64,000 nucleotides of DNA, from positions 117,656 to 181,655 of the forward strand of contig NZ_JAMGBG010000041.1 in the NCBI RefSeq assembly GCF_023516595.1, in the 5' to 3' direction. The notes under the pieces are model-generated. The model had not been told where the DNA came from. It was given only the letters and a program-made list of their open reading frames with translations, and ran no database searches. Source of the stretch: Streptomyces neyagawaensis (lineage in GTDB: Bacteria; Actinomycetota; Actinomycetes; Streptomycetales; Streptomycetaceae). Below, in pieces: positions 7,476 to 16,730 of the stretch (the first letter of the stretch is position 1; each line of letters starts with the position of its first letter). Both the position numbers and the translations under genes were made by a program.

Positions 7476-8405
7476 TCAGCCGTCGGTGCCGGTGTGCGTC
7501 GCGTCCGGGTCGACGCCGACGGTGATGGTGCCGGTGACGCCCTTGGCGATATCGTTCTTCCGGTACTTCAGCTTGAGCAGACCGCCCTGGGTGCCACTGC
7601 CGTCATAGATGGTGTCCTCGTCGAGGGTCGTGCGCTCCGTCGTCGAGGTGGAGTACGGCTCGACCTCGGCGGAGGCGAGCACGGCCTCCTCGTCGAAGAA
7701 GAACTGCCCGGTGTGGCAGGTGGTGCCGCCCTCGTAACCGGCGTCCGTCCACTCACCGTTGACATGCACCTTGGTGTGGACGTGCACACAGCGGCCTCGG
7801 TACCAGCCCGGGAAGACCGTCCGGAAGGTGACGAAGCCCTTTTTGTCGGTCTTCCAGGTGCCCCGCAGATAGCGGGTGTCGCTGGTCGGCTCCTCGTGGC
7901 CGCCGCCACCGCCGCCACCGGACGGGGGTTCGCCGGTCGGGGCGCCGGAGGGCGCGTCCGAAGGGGTGCCGGAGGGCGCGTCGGTGGGGGCGGTGCCGCC
8001 TCCCTCGGAGAAGCTCTCGTAGCCCGAGTAGAGGCCCAGCGCGTCGCAGTGCCAGATGTCGACGGCCGCGTCCCGGATCGGCGCACAGCTCTCGGAGTCG
8101 ATCACCTTGATCCGAAGCATGAAGGGGATGCCTTCCTTGTCCTCGGTGATGTCCTGCCGGATCTTGTCGGCGTCGATGTAGTAGGGGCCCTCGGTGGTCT
8201 CGGAGGTGAGTGTGTAGCAGGCCTCGCCGCTCGACGCGCTGCTGCTCGCGGAGGCGGGCCCGCTGCTCTCACCTGCGAACGCGCCCGCCGCGAGGGTGCC
8301 TCCGACGCCCACGGCGACCGCGGCGCCCGCGCCCGCCGCGACCACCTTGCGCCGCGTCAGAACCCTTTTGTGTTGCGGCCCTTCGGCCGTCTGGTTTCCC
8401 GTCAT
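7476..8405 (-). CDS. Tat-exported intradiol ring-cleavage dioxygenase
   Basis: A 309-residue secreted non-heme Fe(III) dioxygenase of the protocatechuate/catechol type. The N-terminus has a twin-arginine motif (TRRKVV) and an Ala/Gly-rich hydrophobic core, so export folded through Tat is likely. The conserved core starts with TEGPYYIDADKIRQDI. Expected iron ligands are the Tyr in DIWHCDALGLYS, the Tyr in FPGWYRGR, and both His of CVHVHTKVH. Between them lies an Ala/Pro/Ser/Gly spacer of about 40 residues with DAPSG repeats and a GGGGGGG run. The substrate is unknown; extracellular members act on lignin-like or soil catechols. It is monocistronic with its own terminator. Confidence 0.88.
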   Translation of the reverse strand: MTGNQTAEGPQHKRVLTRRKVVAAGAGAAVAVGVGGTLAAGAFAGESSGPASASSSASSGEACYTLTSETTEGPYYIDADKIRQDITEDKEGIPFMLRIKVIDSESCAPIRDAAVDIWHCDALGLYSGYESFSEGGGTAPTDAPSGTPSDAPSGAPTGEPPSGGGGGGGHEEPTSDTRYLRGTWKTDKKGFVTFRTVFPGWYRGRCVHVHTKVHVNGEWTDAGYEGGTTCHTGQFFFDEEAVLASAEVEPYSTSTTERTTLDEDTIYDGSGTQGGLLKLKYRKNDIAKGVTGTITVGVDPDATHTGTDG

Positions 8406-8487
8406 GGGCAGGGAAGCTAGGGACGGCGTCTGTCAGGAGCATGGGTAAGAGCTGGGCAAGAGCCCTGCATGGGCGCCGTAAACGAAA

Positions 8488-8519
8488 GTGGCTCGGAACC
8501 GACGCCGGTTCCGAGCCAC
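8488..8519 (-). terminator. Terminator after aspS
   Basis: A perfect 13-bp stem (GTGGCTCGGAACC and its complement) with a six-base loop, 17 bases after the aspS stop on the minus strand. Confidence 0.8.
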
Positions 8520-8535
8520 CTACGGCTGATCAGCC

Positions 8536-10299
8536 CTACTTCGGCTGCGGCTTCCGCACCGACAGGTGCAGCTCGCGCAGCCGCGCCTCCTCCAGCTCCG
8601 TCGGCGCGCCCATCATCAGGTCCTGGGCGTTGCCGTTGAGCGGGAAGGCGATGGTCTCGCGGATGTTCGGCTCGTCGGCGAGGAGCATGACGATGCGGTC
8701 GACGCCCGGGGCGATACCGCCGTGCGGCGGGGCGCCGAAGCGGAACGCGCGCAGCATGCCGGCGAACTTCTCCTCGACGGTGTCACGGTCGTAACCCGCG
8801 ATCTCGAAGGCCTTGAGCATGATCTCGGGCTCGTGGTTCCGGATCGCGCCGGAGGACAGCTCGACGCCGTTGCAGACGATGTCGTACTGCCAGCCGAGGA
8901 TGTCCAGCGGGTCCTGGGTCTCCAGGGCCTCCAGACCGCCCTGCGGCATCGAGAACGGGTTGTGCGAGAAGTCGATCTTCCCGGTGTCCTCGTCCTTCTC
9001 GTACATCGGGAAGTCGACGATCCAGCAGAACCGGAAGACGCCCTCCTCGAAGTGCCCGGCACGCTTGGCGGCTTCCACCCGCACCGCGCCCATGATCTTC
9101 GAGACCTCGTCGAACTCGCCCGCGCCGAAGAACACGGCGTGACCGGCGGCCAGCGACAGACGCTTGGTCAGCTCGGCGACGTTCTCCTCGGTGAGGAACT
9201 TCGCGATCGGGCCGGACAGCGCACCGTCCTCGCCGACACGCACCCAGGCCAGGCCCTTCGCACCCTGCTCGATCGCGTACTCGCCGAGCTGGTCGAAGAA
9301 CTTCCGGGGCTGGCCGGAGACGTCCGGCACCGGCAGCGCCCGTACGTGCTTGCCGGCGAACGCCTTGAACTCCGAGCCCTCGAAGATGTCGGTGATGTCG
9401 ACCAGTTCCAGCTGGGCGCGCAGGTCCGGCTTGTCGGAGCCGTACTTGAGCATCGCCTCGCGGAACGGGATGCGCGGGAACGGGGAGGTGACGTGACGCC
9501 CGTTGCCGAACTCCTCGAACAGCTCGGTCATGAGCTTCTCGATGGGCTGGAAGACGTCCTCCTGCTCCACGAAGCTCATCTCGACGTCGAGCTGGTAGAA
9601 CTCGCCCGGCGAACGGTCCGCGCGCGCGTCCTCGTCACGGAAGCAGGGCGCGATCTGGAAGTACCGGTCGAAGCCCGAGATCATCAGCAGCTGCTTGAAC
9701 TGCTGCGGAGCCTGGGGGAGGGCGTAGAACTTGCCCGGGTTCAGGCGCGAGGGCACGACGAAGTCGCGGGCGCCCTCGGGGGAGGTGGCGGACAGGATCG
9801 GCGTGGCCATCTCGTTGAAGCCGAGGGCCGTCATCTTGTGACGGATGGCGCTGATCACGGCCGTACGCAGCATGATGTTGCGGTGCATGCGCTCGCGGCG
9901 CAGGTCGAGGAAGCGGTACTCCAGGCGCCGCTCCTCGTTGACCCCGTCCTCGGCGTTGATGGTGAAGGGGAGCGGGGCGGCCGCGCCGAGCAGCTCGACC
10001 TCGCCGACCTCGACCTCGACCTCACCGGTGGGCAGGTCGGGGTTCACGTTCTCGGCGCCGCGGGAGACGACCTTGCCGTCGACGCGGACGGTCGACTCCT
10101 TGGAGATCTTGTCCAGGGCCTCGTACGCCGGGGTGCCCGGACGGGCGACGAGCTGCGTGATGCCGTAGTGGTCGCGCAGATCGATGAAGAGGATGCCGCC
10201 CAGGTCGCGCCGATTGTGCAGCCAGCCACTCAGCCGGACGTCGGTGCCGACGTCAGAGGAGCGGAGCTCGCCGCAGGTGTGGGACCTGTACCGATGCAT
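8536..10299 (-). CDS. aspS: Aspartyl-tRNA synthetase
   Basis: A 587-residue class IIb synthetase that charges tRNA-Asp with aspartate in the cytoplasm. The N-terminal 105 residues form the OB-fold anticodon-binding domain (VRLSGWLHNRRDLGGILFID). The catalytic core shows the class II motif 2 CFRDEDARADRSPGEFYQLD at about 219-238 and motif 3 GIAPGVDRIVMLL from residue 528, with the bacterial GAD insertion between them. The length matches the bacterial type. It starts with ATG at 10299. It is monocistronic, followed by a strong terminator and preceded by a parS site. Confidence 0.97.
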   Translation of the reverse strand: MHRYRSHTCGELRSSDVGTDVRLSGWLHNRRDLGGILFIDLRDHYGITQLVARPGTPAYEALDKISKESTVRVDGKVVSRGAENVNPDLPTGEVEVEVGEVELLGAAAPLPFTINAEDGVNEERRLEYRFLDLRRERMHRNIMLRTAVISAIRHKMTALGFNEMATPILSATSPEGARDFVVPSRLNPGKFYALPQAPQQFKQLLMISGFDRYFQIAPCFRDEDARADRSPGEFYQLDVEMSFVEQEDVFQPIEKLMTELFEEFGNGRHVTSPFPRIPFREAMLKYGSDKPDLRAQLELVDITDIFEGSEFKAFAGKHVRALPVPDVSGQPRKFFDQLGEYAIEQGAKGLAWVRVGEDGALSGPIAKFLTEENVAELTKRLSLAAGHAVFFGAGEFDEVSKIMGAVRVEAAKRAGHFEEGVFRFCWIVDFPMYEKDEDTGKIDFSHNPFSMPQGGLEALETQDPLDILGWQYDIVCNGVELSSGAIRNHEPEIMLKAFEIAGYDRDTVEEKFAGMLRAFRFGAPPHGGIAPGVDRIVMLLADEPNIRETIAFPLNGNAQDLMMGAPTELEEARLRELHLSVRKPQPK

Positions 10300-10664
10300 C
10301 GTCGTTCATCCAGTCTTCGCTGATCGGGGATCTGGGGCCGTGCCACACGGTTCACTGTCCGTGTTTCACGTGAAACACAGCCAAGGGTACCGGGCACCCC
10401 AAGATCGCCTCCCCACCATTTACCGCCGCCCACGGGGGCAACCGCGTCCTACGGCTCCTTGGACACCGCTCTCCCCGCCCCGGACACCTTTTCCCGTACG
10501 GATACGCACCGTCACAGCCATAGCCAGGACCGCAAGCGGTTTCTGTCGTTATCGTCAACCGCTGTCACCGCCGTCGCCGCCGATCGCGGTTACCTCCGGA
10601 CACCACTCGGTGCCCGGCACAGCTTCGGTGGCACGGTCCGATCAGCTGTTCTTAGAGTGGGTCA
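10300..10664. other. 365-bp divergent intergenic region with parS
   Basis: This gap separates aspS from the SpoIIE-type phosphatase gene and should hold both promoters. The one clear element is the parS palindrome at 10363-10376. I see no convincing -10/-35 pair, hairpin or small gene in the remainder. Confidence 0.6.
10363..10376. other. parS (ParB-binding) site
   Basis: A perfect match to the Streptomyces parS palindrome GTTTCACGTGAAAC, flanked by TG and AC that extend the symmetry. ParB binds such sites around oriC to build the segregation complex. It lies 64 bp upstream of aspS. Confidence 0.93.
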
Positions 10665-13253
10665 ATGCGCACTGGTGAGCCCCCGCCCACCGTGGAGGAC
10701 GTCCTGTCCGCCCTGGCGACGGGACTGTGGACCTGGGACAGCGCTGCCGGAAGCGTCACCGTCGACGCCGAGGCAGCCCGACTCCTGGGGCTGCCCCCGG
10801 AACCGACCACCCTCACCCAGGCCGGAGCGCGCTCGAGACTCCACCCCGTCGACTGGAACGAGATCGTCTCCGTCGTCCAACTCGCCGTCGCGGAGGACAC
10901 CCTCGCCGAGGTCCGGATCCGGGTCATGGACGAGCAGGGACGAGTCGTCCGCACCGTCCGCAGCCGTTCCAAGCCGACCTGGGATCCCGTGCGCAGATCG
11001 GTGGAGCTGATCGGCACCATCCAGGAAGTCACCGAACCCTCGCCGCAGACCGCGGCGCGCGCCCCGGCGGCCGTCACCGGCGACTGGCGGCGCTCCCGCG
11101 AGGCGTTCCTGCTGGACGCGGGGCGGGCACTGGCCGAGGCGCGCTCCACGGAGGAGGTGCTGCGGGTCGCGGCGGGCCTCGCGATGCCGGGCTTCTCCCC
11201 GGACGGGCTCGCCGTGTTCGGGGTGGAGGCCGACCGACTCACCGTCATCGGGCACCACGGGCACAACCACGGCGACGAGGGCCCGTTCACCCATATGCCG
11301 CTGGAGACGGACTACCCGGCAGCGGAGGTCGTCCGCACCGGCCGCGCCGTCTATCTCTCCTCCCCCGAGGACTACAAGTCCCGTTACCCCACCGCCTGGC
11401 CGCTCGCGGAACAGTTCAACCGCCGGTCCTGGGCCTTCCTGCCGCTGATCGTCGCCGGCCGCACCATGGGCGCGTGGATGGCGGGCTTCACCTACCCGGT
11501 CACCTTCACCCCCGACGAGCGCTCCGTCCTGACCACCGTGGCCCGGATGCTCGCCCAGGCGCTGTCCCGCGCGGGCGCCGCCGAGACCGAACGCGAACTG
11601 ACCGACGGCCTCCAGCGCACGATGCTGCCCACGCTCGGCCCCGAGATACCCGGCATGAGCGTCGCCGCGCGCTACGTCCCCACCGGCGGCGGACTCCAGG
11701 TCGGCGGCGACTGGTACGACATGATCGCCCTGCCCAGCGGCCGCTTCGCCCTCGTCATCGGCGACGTCCAGGGCCACGACGTACGCGCCGCCGGGCTCAT
11801 GGGCCAGCTCCGCATAGCGCTGCGCGCCTACGCCTCCGAGGGCCACCCGCCGGACGCGGTCCTCTCCCGCGCGTCCCGCTTCCTGCACGGCGTCACCGCG
11901 GACACCTCCGGCGACACCTACACCGACCTGCGCTTCGCGACGTGCCTGTACGTGGAGGTCGACCCGGTGACCGGGGTGCTGGACATCGCCCGCGCCGGGC
12001 ACCCCGACCCGGCGATCCGCATGGCCGACGGCACGGTCCTGGTCCGGCCGACCCCGGGCGGCCTGCCCCTCGGCATCGACCCCGACGCCGACTACCCCAC
12101 CACCCGGCTCGTCCTCGAACCCGGCGAGACGATGCTCCTGTGCACCGACGGCCTCATCGAGACGGGCGGCCACGACCTCGACACGGGCTGGCGGCGCATC
12201 AGGACGATCCTGGAGTCCTTCGACACGGACGCGAGCGCGGGCGCGGGCTCGGACACGAGCCCGGACGCGGGCCATGCCCCCGTGCCGGCCCCGGACGCGG
12301 ACCAGGTCAGGCGCGCGGCGGATGGCAACGCTGTCGGGGGTGACGGGGCGGGGAGCGGGGGGCCGAGGGCGGCGGGTTCGGCCACCGCCATGAGGTCGGA
12401 GAGGCTGGGGGAGCCGGGGGAGAGCCTTGGGGGAGCGGGCGAGCTGGGGGCACGTTCGGCACCGAGGGCGGCCGAACCGGTGGCCATGACGGCCGAACCG
12501 GTGATCACGGCGGCCGAACCGGTGTCCATGGCGGACGATCCGGTGGCCGCGGCGGCGGCTGCGGCCTCTCTCGTGGCCGGCGGCTCGGTGCCTTCCGGTG
12601 CCGGCCCGGCTTCCGTCGCTCTGCCCGGAGACCTCCCCCTGGTGAACGGGTTCGCTCCCGGGCGGCTGGAGGCACTGGCCGACGCGCTGGTCCAAGGCGT
12701 GCACGGGCCGTCGTCCCATCACACGCCCGGCCCGCTCGCCGACCGGCGCGAGGACGACATAGCGATGCTGCTGCTGTCCCGCGAGGCCGACGGTGCCGGC
12801 CGCGGCGACACGGTCGGCGTACGGCCTCCCGTGCGCCGCACCGCCCTGACCGTCGCGCAGGCCGAGCCGGAACGCATCGCCGGGGCCCGCCAGCAGGTCC
12901 GCGAACTGCTCCACGACTGGACCTGCCCCGACCAGGTCGACTCGGCGGTCCTCCTGGTCTCCGAGATGCTCACCAACGTCCTCGTCCACACGGACGCCGA
13001 CGCGCTCCTCGTCGTCGAGATGACCGGCGACGGCGGCAAGCGGCGGCTGCGGATCGAGGTGACCGACGCCAGCGACGACCTCCCGCACAAGCGCCGCCCC
13101 GGAGAACTGGCCTCCTCGGGACGCGGTCTCGTCCTCATGGACGTGCTCGCGGACGCCTGGGGCGTCGACCCGCGCGGCGACGGCAAGAGCATCTGGTTCG
13201 AACTCCACGAGCCCTCGGAACCGCCGGGCCCGCCGGACGAGACGGCGGGGTGA
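10665..13253 (+). CDS. SpoIIE-type PP2C phosphatase with PAS, GAF and HATPase domains
   Basis: An 862-residue sensor-phosphatase. The order is: PAS-like domain (1-125, ending TVRSRSKPTWDPVRRSVELI), GAF (about 150-310), SpoIIE/PP2C (about 320-700) with LQVGGDWYDMIALPSGRFAL, VIGDVQGHDVRAAGLMGQLR and LLCTDGLIETG, then an anti-sigma-type ATPase (about 725-855: LLVSEMLTNVLVHT, GRGLVLMDVLADAWG). Such proteins control sigma factors by dephosphorylating anti-anti-sigma factors; the added kinase domain suggests both activities. The PP2C domain is split by a low-complexity insert at about 521-655, before its final metal-binding RREDDIAMLLLSRE. Its partners are not in the window. Confidence 0.92.
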   Translation: MRTGEPPPTVEDVLSALATGLWTWDSAAGSVTVDAEAARLLGLPPEPTTLTQAGARSRLHPVDWNEIVSVVQLAVAEDTLAEVRIRVMDEQGRVVRTVRSRSKPTWDPVRRSVELIGTIQEVTEPSPQTAARAPAAVTGDWRRSREAFLLDAGRALAEARSTEEVLRVAAGLAMPGFSPDGLAVFGVEADRLTVIGHHGHNHGDEGPFTHMPLETDYPAAEVVRTGRAVYLSSPEDYKSRYPTAWPLAEQFNRRSWAFLPLIVAGRTMGAWMAGFTYPVTFTPDERSVLTTVARMLAQALSRAGAAETERELTDGLQRTMLPTLGPEIPGMSVAARYVPTGGGLQVGGDWYDMIALPSGRFALVIGDVQGHDVRAAGLMGQLRIALRAYASEGHPPDAVLSRASRFLHGVTADTSGDTYTDLRFATCLYVEVDPVTGVLDIARAGHPDPAIRMADGTVLVRPTPGGLPLGIDPDADYPTTRLVLEPGETMLLCTDGLIETGGHDLDTGWRRIRTILESFDTDASAGAGSDTSPDAGHAPVPAPDADQVRRAADGNAVGGDGAGSGGPRAAGSATAMRSERLGEPGESLGGAGELGARSAPRAAEPVAMTAEPVITAAEPVSMADDPVAAAAAAASLVAGGSVPSGAGPASVALPGDLPLVNGFAPGRLEALADALVQGVHGPSSHHTPGPLADRREDDIAMLLLSREADGAGRGDTVGVRPPVRRTALTVAQAEPERIAGARQQVRELLHDWTCPDQVDSAVLLVSEMLTNVLVHTDADALLVVEMTGDGGKRRLRIEVTDASDDLPHKRRPGELASSGRGLVLMDVLADAWGVDPRGDGKSIWFELHEPSEPPGPPDETAG
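12460..12555 (+). repeat. In-frame degenerate tandem repeat in the phosphatase insert
   Basis: The coding sequence repeats GCGGCCGAACCGGTG-like units with ATG- or ATC-containing spacers, giving the peptide pattern AEPVAMTAEPVITAAEPVSM. It sits in the middle of the low-complexity insert that splits the PP2C domain. Confidence 0.7.
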
Positions 13254-13308
13254 CTCCCACCACCAGGCCCTCCTGCCCCCGGACCAGGTAACCCCCGGCC
13301 AGGCCGCC

Positions 13309-13414
13309 GCCAGGGCCTGTCGTTTGGATCAGCTTCGGGATACGGCGCCTTGACGCCGCAGATGTGCGTGCCAAGCGCCGCGGACCAGGCGTGATCCAAA
13401 CGACAGGCCCTGGC
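13309..13414. mobile_element. 106-bp inverted-repeat element (MITE-like candidate)
   Basis: Perfect 23-bp inverted repeats at 13309-13331 and 13392-13414 flank a 60-bp core that can itself pair imperfectly (CGGCGCCTTG against CCAAGCGCCG). The arms contain CCTGTCGTTTGGATCA, a sequence I associate with dispersed Streptomyces repeats. The right arm ends on the first base of the convergent gene's stop codon. No target duplication is obvious. Alternatively it is simply a very long bidirectional terminator for the two convergent genes. Confidence 0.5.
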
Positions 13415-14454
13415 TAGGCGACCCCCTCCTTCACGTACCGGTCCCGGAGCTCGTGGACGACTCCGAAGGCCGCCGCGGTCAGCGGTACCGCGAGGAGCAT
13501 GCCGAGGACTCCGGCGACCGAGGCGCCCGCGGTGATGGCGATCATGACGACCGCCGGGTGCATCTGCACCGTCCGGCTCTGGATCATCGGCATGAGCACA
13601 TGCCCCTCCAGCTGCTGCACGGCGAGCACGATCCCGAGGACCCACAGCGCGATCACGGCCCCCCGGTCGGCGAGGGCCACGAGCACCGCCACCCCACCCG
13701 AGACGACGGCGCCGAGATACGGGATGTACACGCCGACGAACACCAGCGCGGCGAGCCCGACCGCGCCCGGCACATCGAGGATCAGCAACCCGATCCCGAT
13801 GCACGTGGCGTCGATGAGGGCCACAAGGGTCGTCCCGCGCATGAACCCCTCGACGGCCTCGAACGCCCGCCGCGCGATGGCCTCCACCGTGTCGGCCAGC
13901 CCGCACGGCGACAACGCGCGGATGGTGCCGGACACCCGGTCGGAGTCCCGCAGGAAGAAGAAGACGAGCAGAAGCGCGAGGACGGCCATGGCGATGGCCT
14001 CGCCGACGACACTCACCCCGCTGAGGACGTTGGACGCCGCCGTGCTCCCGAACCTGCCCAGCAACTCCTTGGCGTTGGCGGCGAGATCGTCCAGGGAGGT
14101 GCCGGCCGCACCGAAGTGCCGGGTGACGTCCTCGGCCGCGTCTCTGAGGGAGGCGATGATCTGGTCCCCGGTGCCGATGAGCGCGGCGGCCACGACGTAG
14201 ACGGCTCCGCCCACGACCGCGACCACCGCGACGCAGGTGAGGCCCGCGGCGAGCGACCGGTGCATCCGCGCCCTGACCAGTCGCCGGTGCAACGGCCCGA
14301 GCAACGCCGCCCCCAGCAGGGCGAGCAGCACCGGCGTGACGGCCGTCCTGAACTCCACGCACAACCGGATCCCGACGTACACGACCCCGGCGACGAGCAG
14401 CACGACGGCACACCAGGCGGCGAGACGCCGCACGGGTTCGGGGAGCAGCAGCAC
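13414..14454 (-). CDS. AI-2E family transporter
   Basis: A 346-residue polytopic membrane protein of the AI-2E (PerM/TqsA) family. It has paired N-terminal helices (AAWCAVVLLVAGVVYVGIRL, then LLALLGAALLGPL), a central soluble segment rich in Ala/Asp, and a late helix bundle including LILDVPGAVGLAALVFVGVY and IPYLGAVVSGGVAVLVAL. The PYLGAVVS pattern and LEGHVLMPMIQSRTVQMHP are family hallmarks. Members export small molecules or act as ion antiporters; the substrate is unknown. The GTG at 14454 has GGAGG almost touching it, so the true start may be slightly downstream. Confidence 0.87.
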   Translation of the reverse strand: MLLLPEPVRRLAAWCAVVLLVAGVVYVGIRLCVEFRTAVTPVLLALLGAALLGPLHRRLVRARMHRSLAAGLTCVAVVAVVGGAVYVVAAALIGTGDQIIASLRDAAEDVTRHFGAAGTSLDDLAANAKELLGRFGSTAASNVLSGVSVVGEAIAMAVLALLLVFFFLRDSDRVSGTIRALSPCGLADTVEAIARRAFEAVEGFMRGTTLVALIDATCIGIGLLILDVPGAVGLAALVFVGVYIPYLGAVVSGGVAVLVALADRGAVIALWVLGIVLAVQQLEGHVLMPMIQSRTVQMHPAVVMIAITAGASVAGVLGMLLAVPLTAAAFGVVHELRDRYVKEGVA

Positions 14455-14552
14455 CCCTCCAGCGGACCACGGCCACCGTCACCCTGTCGTGCGCGGACAC
14501 CCCGGCCGAGTGACGTGGGCGACCGGCCGGACCAGTGCGGGTCGTCCGCGAC

Positions 14553-15671
14553 TCATTCGCGCCCGGTCGGGTCGCGGCCGATCAGGAACAGCTGCGCGTC
14601 ACTCGCGCCACCGGCGCCGGTCGCGTCGGCGCAGCCCTCCGCCACCGCGACCGCGCACTTCTCCTCGGGGCCGCCGCGCATACCGACGCAGATGTCCGCG
14701 TCGCCGCGCCCCGGCCGCAACCGCCACGCGCCCTTCGTGCCCTTGCCGGTGCCCTCGGCCCGTTCGATGCGGAACAGCTGGGAGGAGCCGCCGACCTTGC
14801 AGTCGTCCCAGGGCTCGAACATGTGCTGGAACTGGCTGTCGCTGAGGAGAGTAAGACAGCCCTTGCCGTGCCGCGGATGGTCCCACTGGATGCGGTAGTA
14901 CCCGTCGTCCGCCCGCAGCAGATATGTCTTCGGCGGCACGGCCTCCTCGCACGGCCGCTGCATCGCCACCACCTTCGACTCACCGCTGTCCACCCGTACG
15001 TCCCCGTCGGTGAGGCACAGGTCGGGAGCGCGTACGGGGCGGATGCGGGTGAGCCCCGGTGCGGGACCGGGCGCCACGGGAACGTCCGCGCCCTCGCCGG
15101 CCCGCGTCCCGGAGGGCTCCGACGTCCGCGTCGTCCGCCCACTGTCCCTGTCCCCGCCGCCGCTCGACGACGCCCCGTCGCGCGGTAGCCACACCAGCGC
15201 GCCGACGACGATCAGGGCGACCGTTCCGAGCGAGGCCACAGCGGCAAGCGACGCAACACGAACCCGTCCCCCGACAACCCCGCCGCCGCCCGGCCCATCA
15301 CCGGACCCCCGCCCCGCTCCTCCCTGTCGCTCCTCCTCTCGTGGGGCATCCCCCATGACAACGAGCCGTTCCCTGACGGCCAACCACGTCGGTACGGCGG
15401 TCTCCGGGACCCCACAGGCCCGGACGAGCGCGGAGACGACCTCGGCGCGCGGGAGCGCGTCCCGCCGCAGGACATCGGCGAGGGTGCTGCGGGCGAGGAC
15501 CTCGCCGCGCTCGGCGGCACGCTGCTCCAACTGCCGGTAGGTCAGCCCGCTGCGCTCCTTGAGCCGGCGCAGCAGAGCGACGTACTCGGCGGAGGTGCGC
15601 GCGGTCTCCGGCGCTAACTCCCCACCGTCCTCCGGCTTCCCTGCATTCCCGCGGTCCCCCGTGCTCGCCAT
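14553..15671 (-). CDS. HTH (Xre-like) membrane-anchored protein with extracytoplasmic domain
   Basis: A 372-residue protein. Residues about 25-90 form an Xre-like helix-turn-helix (LKERSGLTYRQLEQRAAERG, then RSTLADVLRRD). A Gly-rich linker and one membrane helix (ASLGTVALIVVGALVWLP) follow. The C-terminal 200 residues are outside the cell and contain about six Cys (APDLCLTDGDVRV, RHGKGCLTLL, CKVGGSSQLFRIE), a ricin-B-lectin-like spacing of repeated motifs. This architecture recurs in Streptomyces; its target is unknown. Start at ATG 15671 is a choice; ATG 15722 is also in frame, with weak sites for both. Confidence 0.78.
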   Translation of the reverse strand: MASTGDRGNAGKPEDGGELAPETARTSAEYVALLRRLKERSGLTYRQLEQRAAERGEVLARSTLADVLRRDALPRAEVVSALVRACGVPETAVPTWLAVRERLVVMGDAPREEERQGGAGRGSGDGPGGGGVVGGRVRVASLAAVASLGTVALIVVGALVWLPRDGASSSGGGDRDSGRTTRTSEPSGTRAGEGADVPVAPGPAPGLTRIRPVRAPDLCLTDGDVRVDSGESKVVAMQRPCEEAVPPKTYLLRADDGYYRIQWDHPRHGKGCLTLLSDSQFQHMFEPWDDCKVGGSSQLFRIERAEGTGKGTKGAWRLRPGRGDADICVGMRGGPEEKCAVAVAEGCADATGAGGASDAQLFLIGRDPTGRE

Positions 15672-15912
15672 CCGGTCATTGTCGGCCGGGGGTACACCGC
15701 CGACAACCCCTGTCCCAGCCATGTCGAACACCCCGCAGTACGGCCCGGACAAGCCGTTGACCAGCCCGGACAGCCGCGCTCTGTCCGGGACAGGGCAAGG
15801 GCGTTGCCGGACAGGATCAGACGACCCAGGCTCGGTTCCTGTCGCGACGGCCGGACCCACGGGGGTGGACCGGCCGCCGCGCGTCCCACCACCGACCGAA
15901 GGGACTCTCCTC

Positions 15913-16680
15913 ATGCGCAAGCACACCGAACGCACCCCACGCCATCGCACCCTCCTTCTCCCGAGGCCCCTGGCCGCTGCGGCGTTGGGCGGCGCACTGG
16001 TCCTGACCGGCCTCGCCGAACCCAGCTGGTCCGCGACGGCCGGCGCCGCCGCGTACCCGGGGCAGGGCCCGTGCCCGCCGGGCGACTACCAGCTCTGCAT
16101 CAACGGAGGCCCCGGCGGCTTCACCATCAGGGGCCGCACCTTCTCCGGACACGACAACGCGATCCTGCTCCGCAATGTCTCGGACGTCACGATCACCGGG
16201 AACACGTTCAAGAACCTCAGCGGCAGGACCGGTTACGCCGGGGTCCATGTGAAGAACTCGTCCGGCATCGTCATCAGGAAGAACAAGTTCACGAAGCTCC
16301 GCAACGCCGGTCACATGCACGGCGTGTACCTGGTCAACACGACCGGCAGCACCATCGCCGGCAATACGTTCTCCTCCATCACCGGCGACCCGGTCCGCAT
16401 CCGCGACGGCAGCCGCAACAACTCCGTCACCGGCAACACCTTCACCAGGTCCGGCACGTACGCGATCTTCAGCGAGTGGCGCGACCACAGGAAGGGCGAG
16501 AGCTGTGGCTCCGCCAACACCATCAAGAACAACAAGTACGGCCCCGGCTACCGCGGCACCCCCCTCCCCCTCATCCGCTGGGGCGGCAGGGGCAGCGGCA
16601 AGACAGGCCCCGACAAACTGACCTGGAAGACCTGCAAGACCCCCACCATCACCAACAGGGGCGGCAACACCAGGCTCTGA
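15913..16680 (+). CDS. Secreted right-handed beta-helix protein
   Basis: A 255-residue protein with a signal peptide (basic N-terminus, then LAAAALGGALVLTGLA) and a parallel beta-helix made of repeated rungs: NVSDVTITGNTFKNLS, NSSGIVIRKNKFTKL, NTTGSTIAGNTFSSI and SRNNSVTGNTFTRSG. The N-x-F/I ladder is typical of pectate-lyase-like and NosD-like carbohydrate-binding folds. No catalytic Asp/Arg set can be assigned, so it may bind or cleave an extracellular polysaccharide. The ATG at 15913 follows GAAGGGAC. It is divergent from the HTH membrane protein. Confidence 0.8.
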   Translation: MRKHTERTPRHRTLLLPRPLAAAALGGALVLTGLAEPSWSATAGAAAYPGQGPCPPGDYQLCINGGPGGFTIRGRTFSGHDNAILLRNVSDVTITGNTFKNLSGRTGYAGVHVKNSSGIVIRKNKFTKLRNAGHMHGVYLVNTTGSTIAGNTFSSITGDPVRIRDGSRNNSVTGNTFTRSGTYAIFSEWRDHRKGESCGSANTIKNNKYGPGYRGTPLPLIRWGGRGSGKTGPDKLTWKTCKTPTITNRGGNTRL

Positions 16681-16730
16681 ACGGGACTGTCGCAGGAACG
16701 CGTCAACCACTGCCTGCGGAGCGAATCCCG

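Noticed and set aside
10662..13208. An 848-codon open frame on the minus strand opposite the SpoIIE phosphatase gene
   Set aside because: High-GC third positions keep the opposite frame open; the plus-strand protein has clear domains and the minus frame has none.
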